Source: Aquimarina sp. MMG016
Lineage (GTDB): Bacteria > Bacteroidota > Bacteroidia > Flavobacteriales > Flavobacteriaceae
Assembly: GCF_018100805.1 (NCBI RefSeq)
Contig: NZ_JAGJEA010000001.1
Location: 1-64,000, forward strand
DNA: 64,000 bases
Direction: 5' to 3'
Shown here: positions 1 through 9,500 of the stretch, one piece after another
Numbering within the stretch: the first letter of the stretch is position 1
Layout: each line of letters begins with the position of its first letter
The notes under the pieces: generated by a model
The model's input: the letters and a program-made list of their open reading frames with translations, nothing else
What the model was told of the DNA's origin: nothing
Databases searched by the model: none
Program-made: the position numbers and the translations under genes

Positions 1-3000
1 TACTGTATAGGTATAGACACCTGCACCTGCGAGTGTCGGAGTCCAGGTTCCACCAGTATCGGCTCCACTTAAGGAAGCATTTAGTTGTGCTAAGGTCACT
101 GTGTCTCCTGCACAAATAGCAAAGTCTGTTGTTGTTCCTGCTTCGGGTGGTATCTGTACTGTGATTGCTACAACATTGGTTTCCAGAGAACAGGAAACGC
201 CATTCAATGTATTTGTATCTATACGTTTGAACCAAGTGTCTTGTGTAACAGTAGGGCTGTCATAGGTTGCGCTAGTTGCTCCTGTAATATTAGCAAAGTC
301 GGTTGCTGTAGCACTTGTGGTACTGCTCTGCCATTGATAGGTTACCGTACCAGAATCCACGCTGGTTACAGTATTGACAGTAAAAGCTACTGGATCATCG
401 ATGGCACAAACATTTTGGTCTCCGGCAATAACACCAACATTAATTTGACAATTATCCCTAAAAGATAAATCACTATCCAGGGGCACTGGAGTTGGGGCAG
501 CATCACTATCAAAATCTCCAAAACTGGATTGTAAATTGGCAATATCTCCTGTCGTTACTTTATCATTAACATCCCAATTTGTGGTATTATCTACAGTATC
601 AAAAAGATTATCAATACCATCCCCATCATCATCTGTAAATGTGACAATGGCATTGTCGGGATCTCCATTCTCTGCGATGTCTAATACCGTATCATCATCT
701 GTATCTGTATCTAAATAATCAGGCAGATCTTCCGTTGCATTGTTATCGGTGTCTACAGGATCAAGTCCAGGATTACCTCCATTGGTGGTTAAATAAGCAT
801 TGTTTACACCACTATTTGTAATGTATTGCGCTGGAGTGGTTACTGTTGGTGCTATATAGTCTGTTGTGGTTTGTGCTTCTACATTATCGGGGATTCCGTC
901 ATTGTCTGAATCTAAGTCTAAACTATCTGTAATTTGATCTCCATCTGTATCTTTTAAGATACAAATCTCCCCAAGCATAATTCCGAAAGGGTTATTCGCA
1001 CCACCACCGCCATTGGTATCTATAAAATCGAAAGTGAATGTTAACTCTGTAAATGGCAAGTTACTTACAAATTTTAACAAACCACTTGTACTGGCATCGG
1101 CTCCACCTAGATCTGCGGAAAAAACACCACTATTAAAGTTTGTTGACACACCTGTACTTGTATCGGTATGAGTAATCGATAAATTTCCACCACCATTAAT
1201 AGCAAAATTTCTAAGAGCTTCTTCTCCGTCAACATTGTTGTTTACAAAACTTAGATCTAATATTATCGCATTCACAGGAGCAGAAAAAGTCATTCGATAA
1301 TCTCTATCAATAGTACCATTAGATGTTCCAAAACGATACCCTAAACCGACATCATTAGTTACAAGATTATCTGTTAGGTTTTCTAAAGTTACAGTAGAAC
1401 CATCTGTAGCAGTATATACTTGAGGATCTCCAGAACCTGACGCTATTGTTGTGGTAACAATTGTTCTATTGATATCACAATTATCTTCTTCAGTATCCAA
1501 AATTCCATCGTTATCATCATCTACATCTGTTACATCTGGAATATTGTCTCCATCTGTATCTATAAAAGAAGTAGCAATCGAGAACAAAGCATTATTGGCA
1601 AAATCTACATCTACTTCCCAAAGATCTCCTGAAACGTTTGTTAAAGCCGTTGGTGTTTCATCCGAAAGCTCACCATCATCATTGGTATCTACTACAATAA
1701 AATAAGCTGTTCCGCTTATCAAATTTGGTACATCAAAATCACCATCTGCTACATCAAATTGAACTTTTACTGCACCTACTGCTCCGGCCTCTTTAACTTT
1801 CCAAGTTCTGGTAAGTACTTGATAGTTTTCTGGTGCACCAGTTGCAGTCCAAGTAACTGCTCCATTATCATTACCCCAGTATAGATGTTCTTGATCGTTG
1901 GTAAATGCCGTAGTATTCGCAGCATTTGTGGTTTCGATAGCACTTAATCCCATCGCAATAATTGCATCTGTATTATTGGATTTGGATTGACGCTGGTCTT
2001 GACAAGATTGATCATCTCTTCCAATACCTGCGATGTCGTTAGCATAGGTGGCATCTATTCCATCAGTATCAAATAAAGTGACATCATCACTAGCTACATA
2101 ATCATGGGATAATGTGATTCCGTGTTTTTGAGCTAAATAAGTAGCTACTTTGATATTGTCTGCTTCAGAAAGTACCTGACCATACACAATCATTTCTGCA
2201 AGGCTTCCTATAAAAGGAGATTCTGAGGTATTATCTGTTTTATGTCGATACCCCAGAGACATAGCACTTAAAACAGTTTCTAATTCTCCTGTAAAAGTAG
2301 CCGTATTTGCCTGAGTACCGTTTCTATAATTTATTAGTGTCCAATTAAAGCTGCCACTGTCATTTCTACTGGCCACAATGAGTGTGGGTTCTGTGACATC
2401 CAAACCACCTGTTAATGCATTATCTGCACCTCCTGCTGCAGCAGAATTAACTTGGTCCGTTTGACCATCTACCGTAATAGAAGGGTTTGTACCCGCTGTC
2501 GGTAAAGTTAAATCTGCTTCTTGAGACCATACAACGCCTGCGGGAGTTCCTTGTACTACTAACCATATTGTATATAGGTTATTCGGATCTAAAACAGATT
2601 TGGTAGCTTCGTATAAACCTTGTGTTCCATCAAAAGAAACCGTTGGGTTATAGTTCCAAAGATTGGTTGTTGTATTATATGTAGGCCCAGATGTAATTCC
2701 TGTTGCCAAACCAGTATTGACAAAATCAACCCCAGCACCAGATTGGTCTGCCCAATTGGTTACTTCACCGGCTGTATCGGTTACATCTTTTGAGGCTTTG
2801 ATCCATAATTTGATACTGGATGCAACTCCACCTGGAGAGATAGAAGTACCTAAAGCGTAAGACCCTGAAATTCCGTCTATGAAAGCTTCGTATACATAAG
2901 TTGTAGCACTAATTTCTGTAGCAACTCTTGCATTAAGTCGTGGTTGTTGTGTTTGATCGACACCTGCACCCGGCGTTGCGCCATTCGCTAATTTGAATAA

Positions 3001-6000
3001 GGATAAGGATTCCAAGAATTCTAAGTCTGGAACACTAGGCTTATTAGCTGCCGTTTTTAGGGCTACTAATTCGGCTTGTGTTAGATAAAATCGCACATTG
3101 GCGCCACTATTGGCTCCTGTATTGGTAATTTCCCATCTACGAGTGAGGTATACAAAAGGACTGTTGTCAATATTTGTAGGATCAATAGTGGTTGTTACAG
3201 TTACATCGCCCAAAATATCGGTATCCGTATCGCTTAATCCATCTTGTATGGCTACCTGTGGAAGACGTGTTTCAAAATTAACTAAATCTGTACGATCAGC
3301 GCCATCCATCACATAAATAAATCCTTGTTTATTGTTGAAAGGATAAGTTTCTGTAGCGCCATCTGCGGCTAAGGTTTTACCAGTTACCGATGGTATCTTT
3401 ATTGGTGTGATTTCACCAATACCTGAACCTACATTAAAACTCCCTGGGCAGTCAAAATATTCAAAATTGATTACCTCAATGTCATCTGTGGCAGATGGTT
3501 CAAGGTCAAAAACACCGGTAGTGGGGTCTCCTACACTTAATATTTCGAATTCGGTAGATATGCCTACAACATCGAGTGTTGCGCGATATGGTCCTGTGTC
3601 ATTTCCTGTAATCGAATAATTTATTAGCGCATCATCTCCTAAGTTAATGTGTATATCTGCAGGATCTGTAAGATCTATGGTTGCTGGTGTTGAAGCTGCG
3701 GTAAAATCCCAGGCAGTTGGGGTAGGCGGTGCCGCTGCAGCACCTGCTAGCCCATTATAAGTACTTACGTCATTCGTTTTGAACGGTACTCCTGTAGCTT
3801 GTACATCTACAATGTTGAGATTACAGATAAAGATATTACCTCCAGTTGCTTTCACAAAATTGTGTAAGCTTCCATTGATGGAAGAATTTAAATTTAAAAA
3901 CTTTGATAAATCACCATTCTTTTCCAGGTTTCCTTCTTCTAAAAAAGTAGTGGTATTACCCGCTATAAATTCATGATTAACATCCGTTGACAAATTAAAT
4001 TTATTCACGGTGAAACTATCAAAAAAATTCCCCGTACCCACTACATCTAAATTTTCTAGGAACGTATTTTCACCATAAAAATTTATGACTCGTGCAGTAC
4101 TACCATCACTGGGATTAATGTTTACAGAATTATAGGTAAGTCCATCCCCATAAAAATTATTTTCTCCTATAAGTGCCGTAATATTTATGATGGAGTTTTC
4201 GCCATCAAACTCTAGTGGGGATGTTTGTGCATTTTGTATGATCCAGCTTGTCCTTGGTGAACCATTATTACCAGCGACTGTCAATTCCACTCCTGTGATA
4301 TTTATAGTACTATTTTTTATGATCAATTTTCTGGCATCTGTAGTTCTTGAAAAAAAGCTGTTGATGGTAAGATCATTTTCATTGGTGTTTAGCTCACCAT
4401 TATCTAACTGTATGTTAGCGTCTCCATTCCAATCACTTTGTAGAATACTAACGCCGTTTTGGAAGGTTACCAAACCACCTACATCTTTTCCTCTGGTATC
4501 AATACGAGTGGTATCGGCTCCATTAAAATTAGTAGCACCACCCCATGCGGTAGTCATGGCATCTGCAAGATTTAGATTGGCTTTGATATCCAGAACTCCT
4601 GTAGACGCTACTTCAAAATTCATATTTGCTGGGATGGCATCTGCACCAGTATTGACCCATGTAATACTTTTTACGGCCTGTGAGTCATCTAATAGCACAT
4701 TCACTAAGCTACCATTACCAGATTGATTATCAAACACTACGCTGTCTTGTGCTTTGGGCACACAGCCTGCCGCTGTAGCTTGACCATTGGTATCGGCCTT
4801 ATTTAATGCCCAATATTTTGGATTGTTCCAATTGCCAGAATAGCTATTGTCATCGGGATTAGGACGCCAGTAATATACATTGGATACGATGCCTCCCAAA
4901 TCAATATTATTAGTATTTCCGGCATCGGTAGCCTCTTGACCATCTAGATCTAGAGGATTGGTATCACCAACATAGTTCAGGTCGCTAATAGTAGCGAATT
5001 GAAAATCGGCATTACCTTGTGGTACATCTAGATCTATTTGGGCTCCTGTTTTGCTTCTTATTATAGGTCCATCTCCACAAGAGGTGCCTTTAGCTTCAAT
5101 TTCGTTTGCTGTAATGTTTCCTAAAAACTGATGGGTATTTCCTGCAGAAAGGGTTAGTTTACCCGCTACTGTAGTAACTGTTGCACCATTATTACTTGTT
5201 GCTCCATCAAAAGATCCATTAAACACCGCATCTCCCGTAGAAACAAAATTACTCTGAAAAAATTCTATAGTCGCCGTAGGTTCTGTTTGTGTAAAATCAG
5301 GAAATAATGAACTTCCCCTAAAATGAATGATTGTACCCGGATTAGTGGAGTAATAATGAGAGTCGGCATCAGAAATTATATTAATACCAGAACCAGTTAT
5401 AGCTGTAGATGAACCTTCATTATAGAGATTGGCATTTTCCATATTAATAGTACCTGCATCTCTGATGCCCAATCGGGTTCTAAAAGAATTTTGATTACCA
5501 CCAATATCGTATACTCTACTATTGTTTCGCCCCATACTTCGTATATACCCCACATATACTTCATCAGAAAGTTGTCGATATGTTACATTATTATCTGGCC
5601 AAAATAAAAATACATTAGGCATATTACGGTTGTCCGCGCCACTCTGGAAATCAAACAAGCCTTCCACAGCATCTCTTAAATTCAATATTTGATCATAACT
5701 AATATCCTCAACCATATTTTTATCTAAGGTCAAATCTCCCCAAAGATCTAAACTAGCCACGCCTGTCCAATCAATAGCAATCTGGTCCAAACCTTGCCAA
5801 GTCATATTTCTACAAATCGCTGCTGCATCAATATTCATGGCTTGTCCATCAGCATTAAAAGAATTGGCATCAAAAAACACATCATCTGCCTGACTTGGTA
5901 AACAATCTGATAAGGGATCTAATGGTGTTCCGCCAGAAGTATTGGACCAGTTGGTAAGCGTGTTCCAATCGCCAGAGTTTCCGATCCAATAATAGTTTTT

Positions 6001-7206
6001 GGTAATAGGGCCTACAATATCCCAGTTATCATTACCGCCATTATCAAAACTACCTGTAACCGTAATTGGGGGAGCTGCTGCAACTCCTGCTATAAAAGCA
6101 TCAGAGTTAGAAAGACTCAATCTTTCTAAGGTCGGTCTTGTATCAAAGTCTAAATTAACTAATGAAAAAGAATGCGTGAGACAACCATCTCCAGTTATGG
6201 TTAGATTATCCACTCTGGCTGTTGCTGCTCCACCGATACCGGTTCTTTGAGAGAGACTCCCGTATTTTAAAGAAAGGTTCCCAATATCAACAGGCGCGCT
6301 ATTCCTTACATTAATTCCACCCGTTTCTATATCTTCAAAAAAGGCATCATTTTCTTCATCAAGCCAAAGCGATATCACATTTTCTGAGCGTATCTTTTTT
6401 ATAGAAAGCGTAGGTGTTGCTCCTGTGGTTCCCATTCTAATACTCCCATTCCCACCAGTAGTAGGTAAATCAAATAAAAACTCGGGATTACCAGAGAGTG
6501 TGGCAAACTCACCAATAATACCAACACCGTTTCCTGTTCTAAAATTAAGGATGGCATTGTCAAATAGGATGTTTTTACCTAAATTTCCCTCGTTAGACAA
6601 GAAAGCATTCAAAGTTATGCTTTGGCTGTTAAAATCTAATGTACCATTGGTTAAAATAATGTCATCTAAAATTTGTGCAGGTGATTGAAAGATCCAACTA
6701 GCTCCTATACCATCAAATTCAAGATCTGCTCCGATACTTTGATTCTGAAAATCTACAAGATTCCCTGTGCTTGTACCTGTCATTACAATCCTATTCGTCA
6801 GTATTACATTTAATACCGAACCCGGAGCTTCTGGTAAAAAGATCAAATCACCAAATACAGAAAGCTCACCTCCTCCATTCAATATAATGGATGTAGCATT
6901 CCCATCGCCTTCAAATAACAACGACTTACAGTTGACGTCAGAATCTACCAAAATGGTATACGCAGCAGCATTGGGAAAACTACCATTATTAAAATGTACA
7001 TCCACAGCACCACTGGGAGCAGATACTGCCGGAGTTGCAGGACCCAAGGCAGGATCGGTTGTACTCCAATTAGGACCCTCAGACCAATTATTGTTATTGG
7101 CTCCTGTCCACCAGAGGTCCGTTTGGGCATTTCCTTGTAGGGTATATAAAGAAATTGCAAGAAAAAATAGTATTGGTCGCATTAAAAATTGGGTATTGAT
7201 TTTCAT
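1..7206 (-). CDS. Giant secreted modular surface protein (adhesin-like), C-terminus outside the window
   Basis: The minus frame is open from the ATG at 7206 to base 1 (2402 codons, no stop found), so the gene is partial at its 3' end. Residues 1-28 form a signal peptide ending in GNAQ. Three Trp-rich modules begin near residues 29 (LWWTGANNNNWSEGPNW), 404 (YYWIGNSGDWNTLTNW) and 776 (YYWRPNPDDNSYSGNW); each is followed by a long Asn/Thr/Gly-rich stretch typical of beta-helical adhesins. Residues about 1400-1700 resemble a LamG/concanavalin-like domain followed by a motif common in Bacteroidota surface proteins (ATYLAQKHGITL). Near 1885-1905, 2085-2110 and 2140-2200 lie thrombospondin-type-3-like Asp repeats (DTDGDNIPDVTDVDDDNDG) that should bind calcium. 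The last 160 residues look Ig-like. A T9SS or gliding-type C-terminal domain is expected beyond the window. Function is inferred as surface display or adhesion; no catalytic motif was recognised. Confidence 0.85.
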   Translation of the reverse strand, partial: MKINTQFLMRPILFFLAISLYTLQGNAQTDLWWTGANNNNWSEGPNWSTTDPALGPATPAVSAPSGAVDVHFNNGSFPNAAAYTILVDSDVNCKSLLFEGDGNATSIILNGGGELSVFGDLIFLPEAPGSVLNVILTNRIVMTGTSTGNLVDFQNQSIGADLEFDGIGASWIFQSPAQILDDIILTNGTLDFNSQSITLNAFLSNEGNLGKNILFDNAILNFRTGNGVGIIGEFATLSGNPEFLFDLPTTGGNGSIRMGTTGATPTLSIKKIRSENVISLWLDEENDAFFEDIETGGINVRNSAPVDIGNLSLKYGSLSQRTGIGGAATARVDNLTITGDGCLTHSFSLVNLDFDTRPTLERLSLSNSDAFIAGVAAAPPITVTGSFDNGGNDNWDIVGPITKNYYWIGNSGDWNTLTNWSNTSGGTPLDPLSDCLPSQADDVFFDANSFNADGQAMNIDAAAICRNMTWQGLDQIAIDWTGVASLDLWGDLTLDKNMVEDISYDQILNLRDAVEGLFDFQSGADNRNMPNVFLFWPDNNVTYRQLSDEVYVGYIRSMGRNNSRVYDIGGNQNSFRTRLGIRDAGTINMENANLYNEGSSTAITGSGINIISDADSHYYSTNPGTIIHFRGSSLFPDFTQTEPTATIEFFQSNFVSTGDAVFNGSFDGATSNNGATVTTVAGKLTLSAGNTHQFLGNITANEIEAKGTSCGDGPIIRSKTGAQIDLDVPQGNADFQFATISDLNYVGDTNPLDLDGQEATDAGNTNNIDLGGIVSNVYYWRPNPDDNSYSGNWNNPKYWALNKADTNGQATAAGCVPKAQDSVVFDNQSGNGSLVNVLLDDSQAVKSITWVNTGADAIPANMNFEVASTGVLDIKANLNLADAMTTAWGGATNFNGADTTRIDTRGKDVGGLVTFQNGVSILQSDWNGDANIQLDNGELNTNENDLTINSFFSRTTDARKLIIKNSTINITGVELTVAGNNGSPRTSWIIQNAQTSPLEFDGENSIINITALIGENNFYGDGLTYNSVNINPSDGSTARVINFYGENTFLENLDVVGTGNFFDSFTVNKFNLSTDVNHEFIAGNTTTFLEEGNLEKNGDLSKFLNLNSSINGSLHNFVKATGGNIFICNLNIVDVQATGVPFKTNDVSTYNGLAGAAAAPPTPTAWDFTAASTPATIDLTDPADIHINLGDDALINYSITGNDTGPYRATLDVVGISTEFEILSVGDPTTGVFDLEPSATDDIEVINFEYFDCPGSFNVGSGIGEITPIKIPSVTGKTLAADGATETYPFNNKQGFIYVMDGADRTDLVNFETRLPQVAIQDGLSDTDTDILGDVTVTTTIDPTNIDNSPFVYLTRRWEITNTGANSGANVRFYLTQAELVALKTAANKPSVPDLEFLESLSLFKLANGATPGAGVDQTQQPRLNARVATEISATTYVYEAFIDGISGSYALGTSISPGGVASSIKLWIKASKDVTDTAGEVTNWADQSGAGVDFVNTGLATGITSGPTYNTTTNLWNYNPTVSFDGTQGLYEATKSVLDPNNLYTIWLVVQGTPAGVVWSQEADLTLPTAGTNPSITVDGQTDQVNSAAAGGADNALTGGLDVTEPTLIVASRNDSGSFNWTLINYRNGTQANTATFTGELETVLSAMSLGYRHKTDNTSESPFIGSLAEMIVYGQVLSEADNIKVATYLAQKHGITLSHDYVASDDVTLFDTDGIDATYANDIAGIGRDDQSCQDQRQSKSNNTDAIIAMGLSAIETTNAANTTAFTNDQEHLYWGNDNGAVTWTATGAPENYQVLTRTWKVKEAGAVGAVKVQFDVADGDFDVPNLISGTAYFIVVDTNDDGELSDETPTALTNVSGDLWEVDVDFANNALFSIATSFIDTDGDNIPDVTDVDDDNDGILDTEEDNCDINRTIVTTTIASGSGDPQVYTATDGSTVTLENLTDNLVTNDVGLGYRFGTSNGTIDRDYRMTFSAPVNAIILDLSFVNNNVDGEEALRNFAINGGGNLSITHTDTSTGVSTNFNSGVFSADLGGADASTSGLLKFVSNLPFTELTFTFDFIDTNGGGGANNPFGIMLGEICILKDTDGDQITDSLDLDSDNDGIPDNVEAQTTTDYIAPTVTTPAQYITNSGVNNAYLTTNGGNPGLDPVDTDNNATEDLPDYLDTDTDDDTVLDIAENGDPDNAIVTFTDDDGDGIDNLFDTVDNTTNWDVNDKVTTGDIANLQSSFGDFDSDAAPTPVPLDSDLSFRDNCQINVGVIAGDQNVCAIDDPVAFTVNTVTSVDSGTVTYQWQSSTTSATATDFANITGATSATYDSPTVTQDTWFKRIDTNTLNGVSCSLETNVVAITVQIPPEAGTTTDFAICAGDTVTLAQLNASLSGADTGGTWTPTLAGAGVYTYTV

Positions 7207-8109
7207 AGCATTTAGTATTTGATAAAAGTAGAATGTGTAGATATTGTTCTGTCTAAAGAACCAATACCTATCCTATATTTAGAAATGAAAGAAGCTATTG
7301 TCTTTTTACAATAGCGAAAGAAAGTATAAACATGATTTATAAAAGAACCTTTCGAAGTTTTTAAAATGAAGTATCGATCCGTAAAAAACCTACGCTTTTC
7401 CGTAAAAAGAGCATTAAAATTCTTATATTTCGAAATTGGGAATAAAATTAAACAATTGTTAAAATTTTGAAAGAAGAAGATCTTCACCGTAAAAAGTAAA
7501 AATTTATCTTTCGTACAATTAACAAGCTCATCACATATAGATATGCGCATAAGGGTTGATTTATTTATAAATTAATCGTTATTCAGGCCCTGCTTTTGTT
7601 GTCTCGCCAAAGTCACACAATTGCGGGGTTGTTTTTTAATAGTATATATTAATCATATAATTAAAGTGTATACCTGTTAAAAAGACTTTCGAAATTGGAT
7701 ACTAAAATATAATCATACTTAATTTAGTTTGATAGTGTTCAAACTGTATATGGAAGAATCCATAATAAAGTAGGTTCATCATTTTTTCAATCCGTCGCTA
7801 GGAGTAATTATCCTTTAAAAAAACAACTCTATAATAGAGGAATGTAATTGGGGTAAAGTAATTTCTTTCAATAATTTTCTTTTCTAAATCTATCTAATAA
7901 TTACTACTGATTAGCTTCTTAAGATTTTATTAACATTGTAAATATAAGTATAAATTCCCCATTACAAAAAAGTTTAAAACACATATTTAATGTGGTAAAA
8001 CAGTAATTTATACAGGTACTTTAGACAATCCTATTGATTATTATTGGAACCACTGGAGCATAATTAGGTAAGGTTTGTACTTTATTTGTATCTCAATAAA
8101 ATGAGATTT

Positions 8110-8232
8110 AGTAAAAAGTATTGATTTACTTACCACCTAACATCTTTGCTAATTTCTGCATCGGAAAATTACTTCAATGTTTTGATAAATATTTGTATGA
8201 ATGAAATAGTAATTTTAAGTAAAAAGTATTGA
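8110..8232. repeat. 15-bp direct repeat pair
   Basis: AGTAAAAAGTATTGA occurs at 8110-8124 and again at 8218-8232, 108 bp apart. It is exact but AT-rich, so chance is possible. It sits next to the inverted repeat at 8236-8256. Confidence 0.4.
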
Positions 8233-8235
8233 ATA

Positions 8236-8256
8236 GGTACTCCATAACAGAGTACC
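8236..8256. repeat. 7-bp inverted repeat with 7-nt spacer
   Basis: GGTACTC (8236-8242) and GAGTACC (8250-8256) flank CATAACA. Another GTACCC lies just to the right at 8265-8270. The geometry would suit a recombinase core or a small hairpin; there is no T-run, so it is not a terminator. Confidence 0.4.
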
Positions 8257-8348
8257 CATTTGCCGTACCCTTTTGTAGGTATATATAGGTGTTTGTGTAC
8301 TCCAAAATCATAAAAGCTTAATAAACCAAGGGTTGTGAAATTAAGAAA

Positions 8349-8379
8349 TTCGGTTCATAGCCCGAAGGTCACAGGTTCG
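8349..8379 (+). pseudogene. Fragment resembling the anticodon-to-T-arm part of tRNA-Met(f)
   Basis: The segment carries TTCGG-TTCATAG-CCCGAA followed by GGTCACAGGTTCG, close to the anticodon stem-loop (CAT anticodon), variable loop and T-arm start of an initiator tRNA. No acceptor stem or D-arm precedes it and the T-arm breaks off into TTATTATTT, so it cannot be functional. It is most simply read as tRNA debris from an insertion or recombination event. The resemblance was judged by eye. Confidence 0.4.
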
Positions 8380-8546
8380 TTATTATTTAAATATACTAGT
8401 AAAAAAACAATAATAACTATGTAAAACAGACTTTTTGTAAATCAATTGGTTTTGAGAGAATTAAGTTAGAACTGCGATCCAAAAGTTCGATAAAGGGCCG
8501 GTTGGCGCTAATAATGTATCCTTTTCTTATAATTATTCTGAATCTG

Positions 8547-8705
8547 CTATTCAAAACCATTCTTAGATTTAGAATGATTTATCTGAACATCAGCGATTAC
8601 ATATAGAGCATCTCGGATACGTTCAACTTGCTCATCGGTAAGATTTTCTTTACCAGATCTTTCTAAAACTTTTCTACAATAGGCTATACTCAACTTCTTT
8701 TTCAC
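8547..8705 (-). CDS. Small orphan ORF next to a tRNA-like remnant, hypothetical protein
   Basis: With a GTG start at 8705 this encodes 52 residues: a basic N-terminus (VKKKLSIAYCRKVL), then a charged helical segment (LTDEQVERIRDALYVIADV). The composition looks like a real soluble protein rather than an antisense shadow and recalls small hypothetical proteins found around mobile elements in Bacteroidota. A TTG at 8753 would extend it by 16 residues, but that extension would translate the tRNA-like segment at 8709-8734, so the shorter start is preferred. It may be the leftover end of a larger gene or a cargo ORF from an integrated element. No function is assigned. Confidence 0.5.
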   Translation of the reverse strand: MKKKLSIAYCRKVLERSGKENLTDEQVERIRDALYVIADVQINHSKSKNGFE

Positions 8706-8708
8706 AAA

Positions 8709-8734
8709 GTGACCTCTGAAAGGATTCAAACCCC
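8709..8734 (-). repeat. Degenerate copy of the 3' end of tRNA-Arg (possible att remnant)
   Basis: On the plus strand GTGACC, then a few mismatched bases, then GGATTCAAACCCC repeats the T-arm and acceptor end of the intact tRNA-Arg at 8877-8901, in the same orientation about 168 bp away. Duplication of a tRNA 3' end is the usual mark of a tyrosine-recombinase integration. The copy is imperfect, so the event would be old. Confidence 0.5.
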
Positions 8735-8835
8735 TTATATTACTAAAAATCAATTAATTAAATTTTATTTTGTTAAATTAAGATTTAAACAAATTTCACA
8801 AAAATTCATTTAAAATACTGATTATCAGAAACTAA

Positions 8836-8870
8836 ATAAAAAAAAGGGCAAGTGAAAATTTCACTTGTCC
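8836..8870 (-). terminator. Rho-independent terminator of tRNA-Arg
   Basis: Read on the minus strand, CAAGTGAAA and TTTCACTTG plus flanking G/C pairs (8846-8870) form a stem, followed by an uninterrupted run of about nine T. It lies directly after the tRNA 3' end. Confidence 0.8.
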
Positions 8871-8877
8871 TCTCGAG

Positions 8878-8951
8878 TGACCGCGAAGGGATTCAAACCC
8901 CCAACCCTCAGAGCCGAAATCTGATGCGCTATTCAGTTGCGCCACACGGCC
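8878..8951 (-). tRNA. tRNA-Arg(UCG)
   Basis: The 74-nt cloverleaf folds fully by eye. The acceptor GGCCGTG pairs with CGCGGTC through one G-U and one U-G pair. The D stem is GCGC/GCGC, the anticodon stem TCAGA/TCTGA with loop TTTCGGC, the variable loop GGGTT, and the T-arm GGGGG-TTTGAAT-CCCTT. The anticodon at loop positions 34-36 is TCG, reading the Arg codon CGA. CCA is not encoded. A degenerate copy of its 3' end at 8709-8734 suggests it has served as an integration site. Confidence 0.93.
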
Positions 8952-8972
8952 GGTTTATAATATATTATTTAT

Positions 8973-9005
8973 AGACCTGTCAGGTTTTAGAAACCTGACA
9001 GGTCT
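8973..9005 (-). terminator. Perfect hairpin after yqeY
   Basis: AGACCTGTCAGGTTT and AAACCTGACAGGTCT form a perfect 15-bp stem around TAG, six bases after the yqeY stop. The T-run is poor on both sides, so it may be a bidirectional stop or an RNA 3'-end stabiliser. Confidence 0.6.
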
Positions 9006-9011
9006 TATATT

Positions 9012-9461
9012 CTATGATAATTTACTTTTTACAATTGTAGAAATCGTTTTTCCATCAGCTTTACCAGCTAATTGTCCAGATGCCATACCCATAACCTTAC
9101 CCATATCTTTCATTCCTGCAGCACCGGTTTTAGCAATGATATCTGCAACTACTGCTTCAATCTCTTCCTCGCTCATTTGCTCCGGCAAAAACTGCTCGAT
9201 TACTTTAGCTTGATCTAATTCTGGTTGTGCAAGATCATCTCGACCTTGTTCTGTAAATATAGTAGCACTATCTTTACGTTGTTTCACCAGTTTTTGTAAT
9301 AGTTTTAGCTCTTGATCTTCTGTAAGTTCTTCTTTTGCCCCACTTTCTGTCTGAGCCAACAAAATAGCTGATTTTATAGCTCTTAACGATGTTAAAGCAT
9401 TGGTGTCTTTTGCTTTCATTGCCTCCTTCATTGAGGTCATCACTTTTTGCTGTAAACTCAT
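9012..9461 (-). CDS. yqeY: GatB/YqeY domain protein
   Basis: A 149-residue protein with the complete YqeY pattern: N-terminal MSLQQKVMTSMKEAMKAKD, a central coiled segment with LTEDQELKLLQKLVKQRKDS, and a C-terminal GatB/YqeY-type tail (MKDMGKVMGMASGQLAGKAD). YqeY proteins resemble the tail domain of GatB and are thought to have a tRNA-linked role; the exact activity is not established. It follows ftsZ in the same direction, separated by a strong terminator at 9501-9536, so it probably has its own promoter. It ends at the hairpin at 8973-9005. Confidence 0.93.
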   Translation of the reverse strand: MSLQQKVMTSMKEAMKAKDTNALTSLRAIKSAILLAQTESGAKEELTEDQELKLLQKLVKQRKDSATIFTEQGRDDLAQPELDQAKVIEQFLPEQMSEEEIEAVVADIIAKTGAAGMKDMGKVMGMASGQLAGKADGKTISTIVKSKLS

Positions 9462-9500
9462 AATTAATAGATTTTAATCTTTGGATTGCGAAGATAAAAA

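Larger units (their letters stand above)
7207..8546. other. Gene-poor AT-rich intergenic stretch
   Basis: About 1.3 kb with no convincing coding region. The minus ORF at 7212-7550 is low-complexity Phe/Ile/Lys-rich and looks like chance. The 7207-7260 end should hold the promoter of the giant surface protein gene, but no clear TAnnTTTG element was found. The right half holds a 15-bp direct repeat, a 7-bp inverted repeat and fragments resembling tRNA genes, annotated separately. Together with the orphan ORF and the tRNA at 8878 this suggests remains of an integrated element. Confidence 0.5.

Noticed and set aside
536..7222. Several plus-strand ORFs of 60-179 codons across the first 7 kb
   Set aside because: They lie antisense to the continuous 2402-codon minus frame, are Ser/Thr/Val/Pro-rich as expected from the complement of Asp/Gly/Thr-rich sequence, and have no recognisable motif.
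7212..7550. Minus-strand 112-codon ORF upstream of the giant gene
   Set aside because: Low-complexity Phe/Ile/Lys/Arg composition from AT-rich DNA, no motif, and it would end inside the promoter region of the giant gene.
8349..8379. A functional tRNA-fMet
   Set aside because: Only the anticodon and part of the T-arm are present; acceptor stem and D-arm are missing.
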